A stretch of DNA of 64,000 nt from RUG11241 sp964560085 (GTDB lineage Bacteria; Bacillota_I; Bacilli_A; RF39; UBA660), in contig CAZLKF010000001.1 in assembly GCA_964560085.1 (NCBI GenBank), forward strand, positions 1 to 64,000, read 5' to 3'. Position numbers and translations under genes: made by a program. Positions 1 to 8,777 of this stretch are shown in pieces. Below the pieces are notes generated by a model. The model was not told the origin of the DNA, did no database searches, and saw only the letters and a list, made by a program, of their open reading frames with translations. Numbering within the stretch: position 1 is the first letter of the stretch; every line of letters starts with the position of its first letter.

Positions 1-14
1 TTATTATATCAAAA

Positions 15-45
15 AACCACACCCTTGTGGTGCGGTTCATTTTTC
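15..45 (+). terminator. weak hairpin terminator of an upstream gene
   Basis: The arms AACC-A-CACC and GGTG-C-GGTT pair around a five-base loop with one A/C mismatch, and CATTTTT follows. The gene it would end lies outside the window. The mismatch and short T-run make it weak, and a better hairpin follows immediately. Confidence 0.4.
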
Positions 46-53
46 AATTTAAG

Positions 54-83
54 AAGATTTTTGTTTAATCAAAAATCTTTTTA
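54..83 (+). terminator. intrinsic terminator
   Basis: A perfect 10-bp stem (AAGATTTTTG / CAAAAATCTT) with a six-base loop is followed by a T-run. It closes the transcript entering from the left edge and separates it from the surface esterase gene. Confidence 0.6.
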
Positions 84-110
84 TATAGTATAATAAAAAT
101 AGGTGAATAT

Positions 111-1811
111 ATGGAAGAGAATAATAAGAAAATAAAAATCTCAATTATAGTTATTTCTTCAATTATAGCAATAATTCTTATATTATTATATATAAGCAAT
201 AAAAATTACGTTAATAGAGCAATATTTGAATTAAATGGTGATAAATATGTCTTTCTATTTCAGAATGAACCATGGACTGATCCAGGTGTAAAAGCATCAA
301 AAAATGGTGCTGACTTAAATAATTATGTGACAATTACAAGTAATTATGATAATAAAATTAGTGGTAATTACAAAATTATCTATACTTTAAAAAAAGGTTT
401 GTCATCAAGAAAACTAGAAAGAACAATTACTGTAAAAGAAGGCGATTATAATTCTATATCCTTTAATTTAATTGGCGGTAATAATATTTATTTATTAAAA
501 AATAAAGTATATAAGGAACCGGGATTCACTGCAATTGATAAGAACGAAGGAGATCTTAGTAAGAACGTTGTTGTTACAGGTCAAATTGACAATACGCTTG
601 AGGGCAGTTATACTTTGAATTATTACATTACTAATAAATTAGGTATAAGTAAAATGTTAACACGAACAGTTATTGTATATTCACTAAATTACACATTAAC
701 ATCGACTTTAAATCAAGAAGAAGGATATATAATTTTTAATACAAATGACAGAAATTTTAAATATTTACTCAATCCTAATGGCGAAATAATTTATGATAAA
801 ACATATGAATATAAAATAAGTCAAAATGGCAAATATCAATTTAGAATATTTGATCAAAATGGCTCATATGTTGAAAATATAATTACTATCGATAAGTTTG
901 ATAAAGAAGCACCAAAAGGAACTTGTACGGGCTATTTGTACGATAATTATACGATACTTCAAGTTGATGCTACTGATGATACAGGAGTAACTGGTTATTT
1001 ATATCAATATGGAAACAACAAAACTGCGATATTAACTCAAAAAACATATAAATATTCCGAATTAATTAATGAAGCAACCGTTACAATATATGATCAAAGA
1101 AATAACATGACCACGATTAATTGCAATATGATTGATAAATCAACACTTGTTGCTGCTGGTTATAAATCATATTCCTTTAAAAACCCTGATGGTTGGCGAG
1201 TTATGAAATACTGGCTATATATTCCAAAAAACCTTCATATTCGTACAAAAATACCTATGATGATATATCTACATGGTGATGGTGGAAGAACAGAGAACAT
1301 TAATGATGTAAACAAGTATGCTTTTCCATATTTTGTTGCTCATGATGGCTATGAGTATCCATTTATAATGCTTGCACCACAATGTGATTCTGAAAGCAAT
1401 TGGACAGGCGAAACTACATACAAATTGATGCTAAAACTGGTTGAGTATTTAAAAACGATATATAATATTGATGAAGACCGTATCATTTTAAGTGGTGGAT
1501 CTTCTGGTGGACGTGGCGCATATGTTATTGCCGCGATGAATAAAAATTATTTTTCAAGCGTAGTTACGGGATCTGCTACTTGTGAGAAAAAATATGCTAA
1601 ATATCTTACAGATATTCCAATATGGGCTTTTAATGGAACCGCTGATAGTGCTGTAAGCTATAGTAGCGCTCAATCATTTATTAACGAAGTAAACAATAAC
1701 GGCGGTAATGCAACTTTAACAACAATTGTAGGAGGAACACATGGTATTACTGAAGAAGTATTTCGAAGACAAGATTTAATTGAATGGATGATCAAGCAAA
1801 AAAGGAAATAA
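111..1811 (+). CDS. membrane-anchored Ig-like repeat / esterase-type alpha/beta-hydrolase
   Basis: The 566-residue protein has one N-terminal membrane helix (about residues 9-28) with the rest outside the cell. Two consecutive DUF5011-type Ig-like repeats follow (about 38-108 and 116-190), then a beta-rich middle part. The C-terminal half (about 350-566) looks like a dienelactone hydrolase/feruloyl-esterase fold: it has a YLHGDGG oxyanion region and a nucleophile elbow in LSGGSSGGRGAY, and the late GGTHG supplies a candidate catalytic His. The start has AGGTGA just upstream. The gene is monocistronic between two terminators. The likely role is hydrolysis of an ester in wall polymer, glycan or diet polysaccharide; the substrate is unknown. 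Confidence 0.75.
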   Translation: MEENNKKIKISIIVISSIIAIILILLYISNKNYVNRAIFELNGDKYVFLFQNEPWTDPGVKASKNGADLNNYVTITSNYDNKISGNYKIIYTLKKGLSSRKLERTITVKEGDYNSISFNLIGGNNIYLLKNKVYKEPGFTAIDKNEGDLSKNVVVTGQIDNTLEGSYTLNYYITNKLGISKMLTRTVIVYSLNYTLTSTLNQEEGYIIFNTNDRNFKYLLNPNGEIIYDKTYEYKISQNGKYQFRIFDQNGSYVENIITIDKFDKEAPKGTCTGYLYDNYTILQVDATDDTGVTGYLYQYGNNKTAILTQKTYKYSELINEATVTIYDQRNNMTTINCNMIDKSTLVAAGYKSYSFKNPDGWRVMKYWLYIPKNLHIRTKIPMMIYLHGDGGRTENINDVNKYAFPYFVAHDGYEYPFIMLAPQCDSESNWTGETTYKLMLKLVEYLKTIYNIDEDRIILSGGSSGGRGAYVIAAMNKNYFSSVVTGSATCEKKYAKYLTDIPIWAFNGTADSAVSYSSAQSFINEVNNNGGNATLTTIVGGTHGITEEVFRRQDLIEWMIKQKRK

Positions 1812-1814
1812 ATT

Positions 1815-1844
1815 AAGTAAAAGTTTAATACTTTTACTTTTTTA
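1815..1844 (+). terminator. intrinsic terminator after the surface esterase gene
   Basis: The stem AAGTAAAAGT / ACTTTTACTT with a short loop is followed by six T residues, starting three bases after the stop codon. Confidence 0.75.
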
Positions 1845-1853
1845 TGCTATAAT
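1845..1853 (+). promoter_or_regulatory. extended -10 promoter of cysS
   Basis: TGCTATAAT is a perfect extended -10 element placed directly behind the preceding terminator and 17 bases before the cysS start. No good -35 is visible, as expected for TGN-type promoters. The leader would be only about 10 bases, so no T-box or other leader riboregulator fits ahead of cysS. Confidence 0.6.
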
Positions 1854-1870
1854 TATGAATAGGTGATATT

Positions 1871-3256
1871 ATGAATTTATATAATACAAAAACACATAAA
1901 ATTGAGAAATTTGTCCCATATGAAGAAAACATTGTAAGAATGTATACTTGTGGACCTACTGTTTATCATTACGCTCATATTGGTAATCTAAGAACTTACA
2001 TTATGGAAGACATTTTGGAACGTTCATTAACTTTTTTAGGTTATAACGTAAAAAGAGCTATGAACATTACAGATGTTGGTCATTTAACAAGTGATGCTGA
2101 TACTGGTGAAGATAAAATGGTAAAAGGAGCAATTAGAGAAAACAAAACAATTTTAGAGATTGCGGAATTTTATACTAATAAATTTTTTGATGATTTTTCA
2201 GAGCTAAATATCAAGAAACCAGAAATAATTGTACCAGCAACAACACAAATAGATACATATATTGAAATTATTGAAGGGTTATTAAGCAAAAATTATGCAT
2301 ATATTGCGAATGGAAATGTTTATTTTGATACTTCTAAATTAGAAAACTATTATTCATTAACAAATCACAATGAAGAAGAATTAATATCTGGTGTTCGTGA
2401 AGATGTATCAGTTGATAACAATAAAAAAAATAAAACAGATTTCGTCTTATGGTTTACAAAATCAAAATTTGTGAATCAAGAATTAAAATGGAATTCTCCT
2501 TGGGGTTTAGGTTATCCTGGATGGCATATAGAGTGTTCAGGTATTTCTCTTAAGTTTTTAGGCGAATACTTAGATATTCATTGCGGTGGCGTTGACAATA
2601 TATTCCCACATCATACTAATGAAATTGCCCAAACAGAAAGTTACATCGGTCATAAATGGTGTAATTATTGGTTTCATTCTGAGCATTTAAATGATGAAAC
2701 AGGAAAAATGAGTAAAAGTAAAGGTGAATTTTTAACTATTGATTTGTTAAAAAGTAAAGGATATAATCCTCTCAGTTATCGCTTATTTTGCTTACTTTCT
2801 CATTATCGTAAACAATTAATGTTTTCATATGATGGTTTAGACAATGCTTCAAATATTTATAAAACGCTTAAGAGTAAAATTAATGCCTTATTAAACAATA
2901 GAGAAGGGGAAGTAACAAATACAGAGCACTATTTAAATAATTTTAAATCTGCTTTAGAAGATGATTTGAATATGTCTTTAGCCATTACAACTTTATATGA
3001 TGTAATTAAAGCAGAAGATTTAAATACAAATTCAAAAATTTATTTAATCAATGAGTTTGATAAAGTTTTAGCTCTTGATTTGCTTAAAATTGATGAAATG
3101 GTAATTCCTGATGAAGTTCAAGCATTAGTTGAATTAAGAATTAGAGCAAAACAAAATAAGAATTTTGCTGAAGCAGATCAAATTCGTGATCAAATTTCCA
3201 ATCTTGGTTATATAGTAAAAGATACAAGAGATGGTTCAATAATAGAAAAGAAATAG
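1871..3256 (+). CDS. cysS: cysteinyl-tRNA synthetase
   Basis: This class I aminoacyl-tRNA synthetase charges tRNA-Cys in the cytoplasm. The 461-residue length is normal. The N-terminus carries CGPTVYHYAHIGN: Cys27 is a zinc ligand and the HIGH-like motif lies at 35-38. The KMSKS loop is at 279-283, and the other zinc-site residues appear in the ECSG and HHTNE segments. The start is supported by AGGTGA. The usual Firmicute neighbours (cysE, mrnC, rlmB) are absent, so the gene is a single unit. A tRNA-Cys gene is present at 47483-47556. Confidence 0.97.
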   Translation: MNLYNTKTHKIEKFVPYEENIVRMYTCGPTVYHYAHIGNLRTYIMEDILERSLTFLGYNVKRAMNITDVGHLTSDADTGEDKMVKGAIRENKTILEIAEFYTNKFFDDFSELNIKKPEIIVPATTQIDTYIEIIEGLLSKNYAYIANGNVYFDTSKLENYYSLTNHNEEELISGVREDVSVDNNKKNKTDFVLWFTKSKFVNQELKWNSPWGLGYPGWHIECSGISLKFLGEYLDIHCGGVDNIFPHHTNEIAQTESYIGHKWCNYWFHSEHLNDETGKMSKSKGEFLTIDLLKSKGYNPLSYRLFCLLSHYRKQLMFSYDGLDNASNIYKTLKSKINALLNNREGEVTNTEHYLNNFKSALEDDLNMSLAITTLYDVIKAEDLNTNSKIYLINEFDKVLALDLLKIDEMVIPDEVQALVELRIRAKQNKNFAEADQIRDQISNLGYIVKDTRDGSIIEKK

Positions 3257-3277
3257 ATTTTATTCTATTTCTTTTTT
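3247..3277. terminator. bidirectional terminator shared by cysS and the U32 gene
   Basis: AAAGAAATAG pairs with CTATTTCTTT around a short loop, with a T-run on the plus side. The stop codons of both convergent genes lie in the stem and loop, so a single palindrome ends both transcripts. Confidence 0.75.
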
Positions 3278-5476
3278 TACTCTATTTATTAAATTAATTA
3301 CCTCAATGTTAGTTTCATCAAACAATTCAATTCGATAATTATCAATATCATACTGATTTATTTTGTCAATTAGATCAATATTTCTATAATGGAGAATATG
3401 AGTGTAACAGTTGCTACTAATAATCGGATATTTATGAGCATCGTTTTGCAAATAATATTGTTTTGAGCAAATATTACAAGGTTTAACGCCATTGTTTAGT
3501 AATTTATTTAATGGGCAATATTTCATAACCATTAGTTCCAAACGACCATAAACGATTAACTCAAGATTAAAATTTTTAAGATTCAATTGTTTTAAATGAG
3601 TGGCATCTAATTCCGGTGATAAAGTTATTTTCTTTATACCAGTTTTGTGCAATAAATTAATTGTATAATCATTAACAACATTTAGATAGTAATCACTTAT
3701 AACATTGTTATTTTTAGCATATTTTAATGAACCAGTTTCACAAATCAATAAATTTTCATCATGAAAGTCATTAAATTTACTCATAACACGTTCAGTACGA
3801 TAGTAAACATTAGAACTTTTATATTTTTGATACAATTTATAATCAGTAACATAAATATTAACATTTTCATTTAAACAAGCAATTAATTGTTCTTCATTGC
3901 GAACAAGAACATTAATTGTTTTTTTATTTGTTTTTTTGCATTCAAAATTCATATCAAAATTATTAATGACAATTTCTTTCTTCTTGTTTTTTCGAATCTC
4001 ATCCAATTGTTCTAAAATATTTCTTCTGGCTTCATTTAAGGATTTTAAAGAAATAAATATATTACTATCATTAATAATATTGATTTGGTTAATACTATAA
4101 ATAGTATTTCCAACCTTTGAAAATTGATCATAGATATTTTCTTTGGTTATTGGTGTTTTTAAAGCTTCTTGAACGACATCATAATTATTTTCTAATATAT
4201 TAGTTCCATCATCCACTTGTATATAAAGAGGCTTATCAATTTGCGCTTTGATATTAAAAGTAATTGGTATCTTTAATTCGTTTACTTCATCAATTTCTTC
4301 AATTAATGCTGAATCGACTGTCTTTAGAACATCTCCAAGTTCAGTTACACCTATTTTATTGTCGACATAGCAAATATTACCTTTTAAAACTTTATTAACC
4401 AATAGTCCTTTTTCGTTATAGAGAAGATTAGCATACATTCCACGATTATTTGAAACAACTCTAATAGCGTCTTCCTGATTAAAATCTTCCTCTAGCATAA
4501 TCTTAAGACGATTATCTTTTATTTCAATTATTTTTCCTAGTTTAATACCTATATGATTAGAGGAATTAATATTAGCAATATTTCCATTATCTTCATTAAA
4601 AAGATATCCTTTAGTAAATTCACGATTGAATAATTTCTTCAAATTTTTGATATCATCATCTTCAATGATAATATGACCGCTCGCATAGAATTGATCGATT
4701 AATTTGCGGTAAAACCTTGTAACATAGCCAACGTATTCAGGGCTCTTCATACGCCCCTCTATTTTTAAACTTTTTACATTACTTCTAAGTATTTCTTCCA
4801 AATTATAAGCGGCATTTAAATCCTTCATACTCAATAAGAAATTGCCACCTGTTTCAATGCTTTTATCATTATCAGCAAGTTTGTATGGCAAGCGGCATGA
4901 ACCAACACATTCACCACGATTACCACTTCTAGTGCCATTTAAACTACTAAATAGACAACATCCACTATAAGATACGCATAAAGCCCCATGAATAAATATT
5001 TCTAAGTCCATATTAGTATCAAAAGAATTAATTTCTTTTAAGCTTAATTCACGTGCTAATATAACCCGTTTAACTCCCAACTCTTTCATAAATTTGATGT
5101 TTTCAATATTATGATTGTGACATTGAGTTGAAGCATGAATATCTAAATTAGGGAATTTTTTATGGGCTAAATCAATTAGACCCAAATCTTGCATAATGAC
5201 AGCATCAACATTATTTTTGTATAAAAATTCTAAATATTCTAAACATTCAGCAATTTCATCATTAAAAACAATAGTATTAACTGTAATATATATTTTTTTA
5301 CCATATAAATGAACAAATTTTATTGCTTCAATCAATTCATCATTAGTAAAATTGTTTGCAAATTTTCTAGCTCCAAACTTCTTACCACCAAGATATACGG
5401 CATCAGCACCATTATAAATTGCTTGCTTTAAAGTCACCATATTACCAACTGGACTTAATAATTCTATTTTTGCCAT
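3260..5476 (-). CDS. U32 peptidase family protein, RNA-hydroxylation type (RlhA/TrhP-like)
   Basis: The N-terminus (AKIELLSPVGN, then NGADAVYLGG) and the family signature (HGALCVSYSGCCLFSS) identify a U32-family protein. The long C-terminal part with CPLNKLL and CNIC cysteines fits the DUF3656-containing branch. Members include E. coli RlhA and TrhP, which hydroxylate cytidine in 23S rRNA or uridine-34 in tRNA; collagenase activity is a historical label. A start at 5542 is open, but GGGTGA lies seven bases before the ATG at 5476, and family alignment begins there. The extra 22 codons would also cover the divergent promoter at 5536-5563. The exact RNA target is not determinable here. Confidence 0.85.
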   Translation of the reverse strand: MAKIELLSPVGNMVTLKQAIYNGADAVYLGGKKFGARKFANNFTNDELIEAIKFVHLYGKKIYITVNTIVFNDEIAECLEYLEFLYKNNVDAVIMQDLGLIDLAHKKFPNLDIHASTQCHNHNIENIKFMKELGVKRVILARELSLKEINSFDTNMDLEIFIHGALCVSYSGCCLFSSLNGTRSGNRGECVGSCRLPYKLADNDKSIETGGNFLLSMKDLNAAYNLEEILRSNVKSLKIEGRMKSPEYVGYVTRFYRKLIDQFYASGHIIIEDDDIKNLKKLFNREFTKGYLFNEDNGNIANINSSNHIGIKLGKIIEIKDNRLKIMLEEDFNQEDAIRVVSNNRGMYANLLYNEKGLLVNKVLKGNICYVDNKIGVTELGDVLKTVDSALIEEIDEVNELKIPITFNIKAQIDKPLYIQVDDGTNILENNYDVVQEALKTPITKENIYDQFSKVGNTIYSINQINIINDSNIFISLKSLNEARRNILEQLDEIRKNKKKEIVINNFDMNFECKKTNKKTINVLVRNEEQLIACLNENVNIYVTDYKLYQKYKSSNVYYRTERVMSKFNDFHDENLLICETGSLKYAKNNNVISDYYLNVVNDYTINLLHKTGIKKITLSPELDATHLKQLNLKNFNLELIVYGRLELMVMKYCPLNKLLNNGVKPCNICSKQYYLQNDAHKYPIISSNCYTHILHYRNIDLIDKINQYDIDNYRIELFDETNIEVINLINRVKKEIE

Positions 5477-5535
5477 TTTTTTCACCCAATTCATTATCTC
5501 ATTAAATTCTAAAAAAGCAAATATTTTTGTTGAAT

Positions 5536-5563
5536 TTGACAATTCTAAAAAAAACTATATAAT
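5536..5563 (+). promoter_or_regulatory. sigma-A promoter of the SpoIVB-like peptidase gene
   Basis: TTGACA, a 16-base spacer and TATAAT precede a GGGGG-type ribosome site and the ATG at 5589. It is a consensus vegetative promoter, which is unexpected for a spoIVB-type gene. Confidence 0.7.
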
Positions 5564-5588
5564 AACTAACTACAAAAGGGGGATATAT

Positions 5589-6341
5589 ATGAAAAGTAAG
5601 GCTTTTTCTATAGTTTTGGTGCTCCTTGCAATCATTACATTTGTCTTGTATGCTTCACCCGTCAAAGAATATTTTAAAAATAGTAATCTTGACTTTGAAC
5701 AAGAAGTATATTTAGGTGGCGATAATATCGTTATTGACTATAAAACTACAATTGACTCAGAGGCTGTAACTGCCGGTAACGAATATGTTACTATTGGAAC
5801 AATTACTTATATTAACAAAGAAGGAAAATTCGGGGCAGTAGCCCATAAAATAACTGATAATAAAGTAGAAAGTGGTAATATATATAATTCACCAGTTGAT
5901 AGTGTAATAAAAAGTGATAAAAATGTTATCGGTGAAAAAAATGTAATTATTAATTATCGTAAAAAGGTTGGAAATATTAGTTCATTAGAAGAAACAGGTA
6001 TTTATGGTAATTATGATGTTAACTATTACAATCGTTTATTGTTAAAAGTTGGTATGCCTAGTGAAATAAGAAAAGAATCTGCATTAATCTATACAGTTAT
6101 TGATGGAAGCGAAGTAGTAGCGTATAATATTGAAATTGTAAGAGTATATTATGGGCGAGCTAGTCATAATATTTATTTTAAATTAACTGATGAGGCATTA
6201 ATAAATAAAATTGGTGGCGTTATTCAAGGAATGAGTGGTTCACCAATTGTTCAAGATGGTAAAATTATTGGAGCTGTCTCTCACGTAGATAATAATAATT
6301 CGTTATATGGTTATGGTTTATTTATAACTTATATGGTTTAG
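5589..6341 (+). CDS. short SpoIVB-like S55 serine peptidase, no obvious PDZ domain
   Basis: SpoIVB is the forespore-secreted serine peptidase that signals to the sigma-K processing complex in B. subtilis. This protein has an N-terminal signal/anchor helix (about 5-22), a catalytic His in GAVAHK (His86) and the hallmark GMSGSPIVQDGKIIGAVSH (Ser216 as nucleophile). The YGYGLFI ending is also as in SpoIVB. At 250 residues it is much shorter than B. subtilis SpoIVB (about 426), and I cannot see a PDZ domain. Its promoter is sigma-A-like rather than forespore-type. It may be a minimal SpoIVB or a vegetative S55 peptidase. No sigma-K or SpoIVFB gene is in the window. Confidence 0.75.
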   Translation: MKSKAFSIVLVLLAIITFVLYASPVKEYFKNSNLDFEQEVYLGGDNIVIDYKTTIDSEAVTAGNEYVTIGTITYINKEGKFGAVAHKITDNKVESGNIYNSPVDSVIKSDKNVIGEKNVIINYRKKVGNISSLEETGIYGNYDVNYYNRLLLKVGMPSEIRKESALIYTVIDGSEVVAYNIEIVRVYYGRASHNIYFKLTDEALINKIGGVIQGMSGSPIVQDGKIIGAVSHVDNNNSLYGYGLFITYMV

Positions 6342-6350
6342 GAGATATTT

Positions 6351-6824
6351 ATGGAATGTGCAATGATAAGAATTGAAGACTTGCAAATTGAGATTAATGG
6401 GTTGGGATTAGTTCCAGCAGCTTTCTTAGTACCTGAACTCTTAAATCTTGATATTGAAAGGTTATCTATTCAAGCAGACTATGTTTATGAAACGATTAAA
6501 AATTTACAAGTTGATGAGTTAGGTGAAACGAAAGAAATGTCAGAACTTTTAAAACAAATGCGTTTTATTGATGTCAAAAAGTTTGCAGTTCTTGCTAGTA
6601 AAAATTTACCAGCTAAACTAATGGTAATGAAAACAAATGTGAAAGATGATTTGTTTGAGGTATATGAATGGTTTAGTGAAAGAACAATGTATGCTAATTC
6701 TAGAGATTTCAATAACAACAGGCTTAGTGATGCTGAACAAACAGCATATTTGCAGAATATAAGTTTAGCAAATATTAATGGTATTGACGAAATATTTCGT
6801 GCAAAGAAAAAACAATCACGATAG
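6351..6824 (+). CDS. conserved-looking hypothetical protein, operon partner of the S55 peptidase
   Basis: I do not recognise this 157-residue soluble protein. It is predicted to be mostly helical, has no signal peptide or membrane segment, and ends in a basic tail (RAKKKQSR). AGGAG overlaps the stop codon of the S55 peptidase gene and sits seven bases before the ATG, so the two genes are translationally linked. A second in-frame ATG four codons later lacks its own site. An operon with 5589-6341 and 6858-7424 is likely; the function is unknown. Confidence 0.7.
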   Translation: MECAMIRIEDLQIEINGLGLVPAAFLVPELLNLDIERLSIQADYVYETIKNLQVDELGETKEMSELLKQMRFIDVKKFAVLASKNLPAKLMVMKTNVKDDLFEVYEWFSERTMYANSRDFNNNRLSDAEQTAYLQNISLANINGIDEIFRAKKKQSR

Positions 6825-6857
6825 TAGTGTAGAAATAAATTTGAAGGAGAAGATAAT

Positions 6858-7424
6858 ATGGCAAAATACACACAAAATTATACAATTAATCTAACAGGAT
6901 CAGGAGTGGGAAATTGGCACTATGTAGATCGAGAAAAACAAGAATATGTAACAGAAAAAGTTGCACAATATTTTAGTCAAATAACTATAGGTGTAAGGAG
7001 AAACCCTAGAACTAATAAGCCATGGATTAAGTATACTTGTTCACTTATTCAATTATTTACTGATGTAAAATTGCGCTCACAGTTCTTAGAGTATTCTGAA
7101 GGAACTACTAATGAAATGGAAATTGCACTTAGAAGAATATTATCAAATCCAGTGGCTATTGAAGCAAATATTTGTAAAATTGCTGGTAAAATAGGAGACT
7201 TATGTTTAAAAAAGAATATTTTAACATATAGAACAGAAGGATATAGCTATACAAAAGAAAATTACTTAAAAGGTGGAGTTAATCAAATATTCTCAATTGA
7301 TTTAAATCGTGGATTTGGTATAAATAAGTTTAATGATGGCGAATTTGATTTAACCGAATATTATTATCGCCAAAAAGAGATCGAAAACGAAAAAAAGCAA
7401 ATGACAAAAGAGTTAAAAAGATAG
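6858..7424 (+). CDS. hypothetical basic protein, third gene of the S55 operon
   Basis: This 188-residue protein is not recognised. The N-terminal half is mixed alpha/beta with a basic patch (GVRRNPRTNKPW). The C-terminus (YYYRQKEIENEKKQMTKEL) is a charged helix likely to form a coiled coil. There is no signal peptide and no membrane helix. The start has GGAGAAG at good spacing. It lies 33 bases after the previous hypothetical gene and ends at a strong terminator, making it the last gene of the operon. Confidence 0.7.
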   Translation: MAKYTQNYTINLTGSGVGNWHYVDREKQEYVTEKVAQYFSQITIGVRRNPRTNKPWIKYTCSLIQLFTDVKLRSQFLEYSEGTTNEMEIALRRILSNPVAIEANICKIAGKIGDLCLKKNILTYRTEGYSYTKENYLKGGVNQIFSIDLNRGFGINKFNDGEFDLTEYYYRQKEIENEKKQMTKELKR

Positions 7425-7438
7425 TGATATCTTTTTAA
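7413..7438 (+). terminator. terminator of the S55 operon
   Basis: A perfect 11-bp stem (TTAAAAAGATA / TATCTTTTTAA) with loop GTGA contains the stop codon of the third gene. The T-rich arm runs straight into the -35 region of the mscL promoter. Confidence 0.65.
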
Positions 7439-7467
7439 TTTACAAATTTTTAGTAATGTATTATAAT
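7439..7467 (+). promoter_or_regulatory. sigma-A promoter of mscL
   Basis: TTTACA, a 17-base spacer and TATAAT lie directly downstream of the preceding terminator, 18 bases before the mscL ATG. Confidence 0.7.
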
Positions 7468-7484
7468 TAGGTAGGTGATATAAG

Positions 7485-7886
7485 ATGAAAAAAATTTTTA
7501 AGGAATTTAAAGAATTCATTTCAAGAGGAAACGTTATTGATTTAGCAGTAGGTGTCATTATTGGAGCAGCTTTTGGGAAAATAGTATCTTCATTAGTTAA
7601 CGATATTTTGATGCCACTTATTGGTGTTTTATTTGGTGGATTAGATTTTACAAATTTAACTTTAACATTGAAAGATGCTTCAATTAATTATGGTCTATTT
7701 ATTCAAAATATTATTGATTTTTTAATTGTTGCGGTTTGTATTTTTATTCTTGTAAAAGTTGTTAATAAATTAACAAGTATGCGCAAGAAGGAAGAGAAAG
7801 TTGTTAAAGAAGAACCAAAAAAAAGTGCCGAATTACTTATGCTTGAACAAATAAAAGATGAATTAACTAAATTAAATAGCAAATAA
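7485..7886 (+). CDS. mscL: large-conductance mechanosensitive channel MscL
   Basis: MscL opens at high membrane tension to release solutes on osmotic downshock. The 133-residue protein has the canonical start KEFKEFISRGNVIDLAVGVIIGAAFGKIV with the pore-lining first helix, a periplasmic loop, a second helix (about 74-95) and a charged C-terminal bundle. AGGTGA precedes the ATG. It is monocistronic with its own promoter and terminator. Confidence 0.96.
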   Translation: MKKIFKEFKEFISRGNVIDLAVGVIIGAAFGKIVSSLVNDILMPLIGVLFGGLDFTNLTLTLKDASINYGLFIQNIIDFLIVAVCIFILVKVVNKLTSMRKKEEKVVKEEPKKSAELLMLEQIKDELTKLNSK

Positions 7887-7911
7887 AAAAATGTAATAAT
7901 TACATTTTTTT
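7885..7911. terminator. bidirectional terminator between mscL and the 7911-8069 gene
   Basis: A 12-bp palindrome (AAAAAAATGTAA / TTACATTTTTTT) with a three-base loop works in both directions and touches the stop codons of both convergent genes. Confidence 0.75.
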
Positions 7912-8069
7912 TATTTTGATGTTAAATATGGATACAAAATTCCATATATAAAACTGCCAAGCATGACAATAACTAAAATTAAAGCCATTATACGGGTCCA
8001 ATTAATATTTTTAAACCATTTTTTGAAACCAATTTTTTTCTTCTTAGTCTTATTTTCTACCTTTTTCAT
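7911..8069 (-). CDS. small basic single-pass membrane protein
   Basis: The gene encodes 52 residues: a strongly basic N-terminus (KKVENKTKKKKIGFKKWFKN) and one membrane helix (about 27-47). GAGGTG lies six bases before the ATG at 8069. A longer frame to 8126 adds only low-complexity hydrophobic codons without a ribosome site, so I prefer 8069. No family is recognised; some DUF4044-like small Firmicute proteins look similar, but I cannot confirm this. Confidence 0.55.
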   Translation of the reverse strand: MKKVENKTKKKKIGFKKWFKNINWTRIMALILVIVMLGSFIYGILYPYLTSK

Positions 8070-8153
8070 ATAACACCTCGTTATTATTATAATATAGTTT
8101 TTATAAAAAAGGAATAAAAAAATCAATTCTTAATATAATTTAGTGGTGAAAAT

Positions 8154-8753
8154 ATGAAAAAACTTCGTAACATACTTAATGTCCCAAAAAATAGTAAAAT
8201 ATTTATTATAGTTTTTAGTATTATAGCAATTATAAGCGGTTCATTATTTTATTTTTATATTGATATTAATGATCAAAATGTTATAAAGACATATGTTGAA
8301 AATTTGATTATAAATAACGAATATAATTCATTTTTAACAATTTTAGGTACTAATTATTTTTTAATATTGCTTATTTGGATATTTGGATTATCGGTTATTG
8401 GTATACTCATTAATTTGTTTTTATATTTTTTTAAAGTTTTTCTAATTAGTTTAAGTTTAACCGCTTTAATTAATATATATGGCTTTAATGGTGTTTTATT
8501 AGGAACAGTTTACATTTTTCCTCATCAAATAATTAGCTTAATTATTTATTTTATATTAGTTATTTATTCAATAAACTTATCACTAACAATTATAGAATCA
8601 ATTATTTTGAAACGTGAACTTAACTTTAGTAAAATAATGATTAAATACAATAAAGTTTTTTTGGTTTCAATAATTATTATAAGTATAGTTGTATTATATG
8701 AAACGTATTTACTACCTTATATATTAAAATTGGTTGGAAATTTAATATTGTGA
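8154..8753 (+). CDS. spoIIM: stage II sporulation protein M
   Basis: SpoIIM is the membrane scaffold of the SpoIID-SpoIIM-SpoIIP peptidoglycan machine that drives engulfment of the forespore. The 199-residue protein has five predicted membrane helices, a WIFGLSVIG segment and the FPHQIISLIIYF motif characteristic of the SpoIIM/DUF95 family. Length is close to B. subtilis SpoIIM (about 214). GGTGA precedes the ATG. spoIID and spoIIP are not in this window. Confidence 0.85.
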   Translation: MKKLRNILNVPKNSKIFIIVFSIIAIISGSLFYFYIDINDQNVIKTYVENLIINNEYNSFLTILGTNYFLILLIWIFGLSVIGILINLFLYFFKVFLISLSLTALINIYGFNGVLLGTVYIFPHQIISLIIYFILVIYSINLSLTIIESIILKRELNFSKIMIKYNKVFLVSIIIISIVVLYETYLLPYILKLVGNLIL

Positions 8754-8777
8754 TATAATATTATCTGGTGAAAAATT

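Noticed and set aside
1845..1870. T-box riboswitch upstream of cysS
   Set aside because: There are only about 26 bases between the preceding terminator and the start codon, too short for any T-box.
5477..5542. 22-codon N-terminal extension of the U32 protein
   Set aside because: A GGGTGA site and the family N-terminus both point to the ATG at 5476, and the extension covers the divergent sigma-A promoter.
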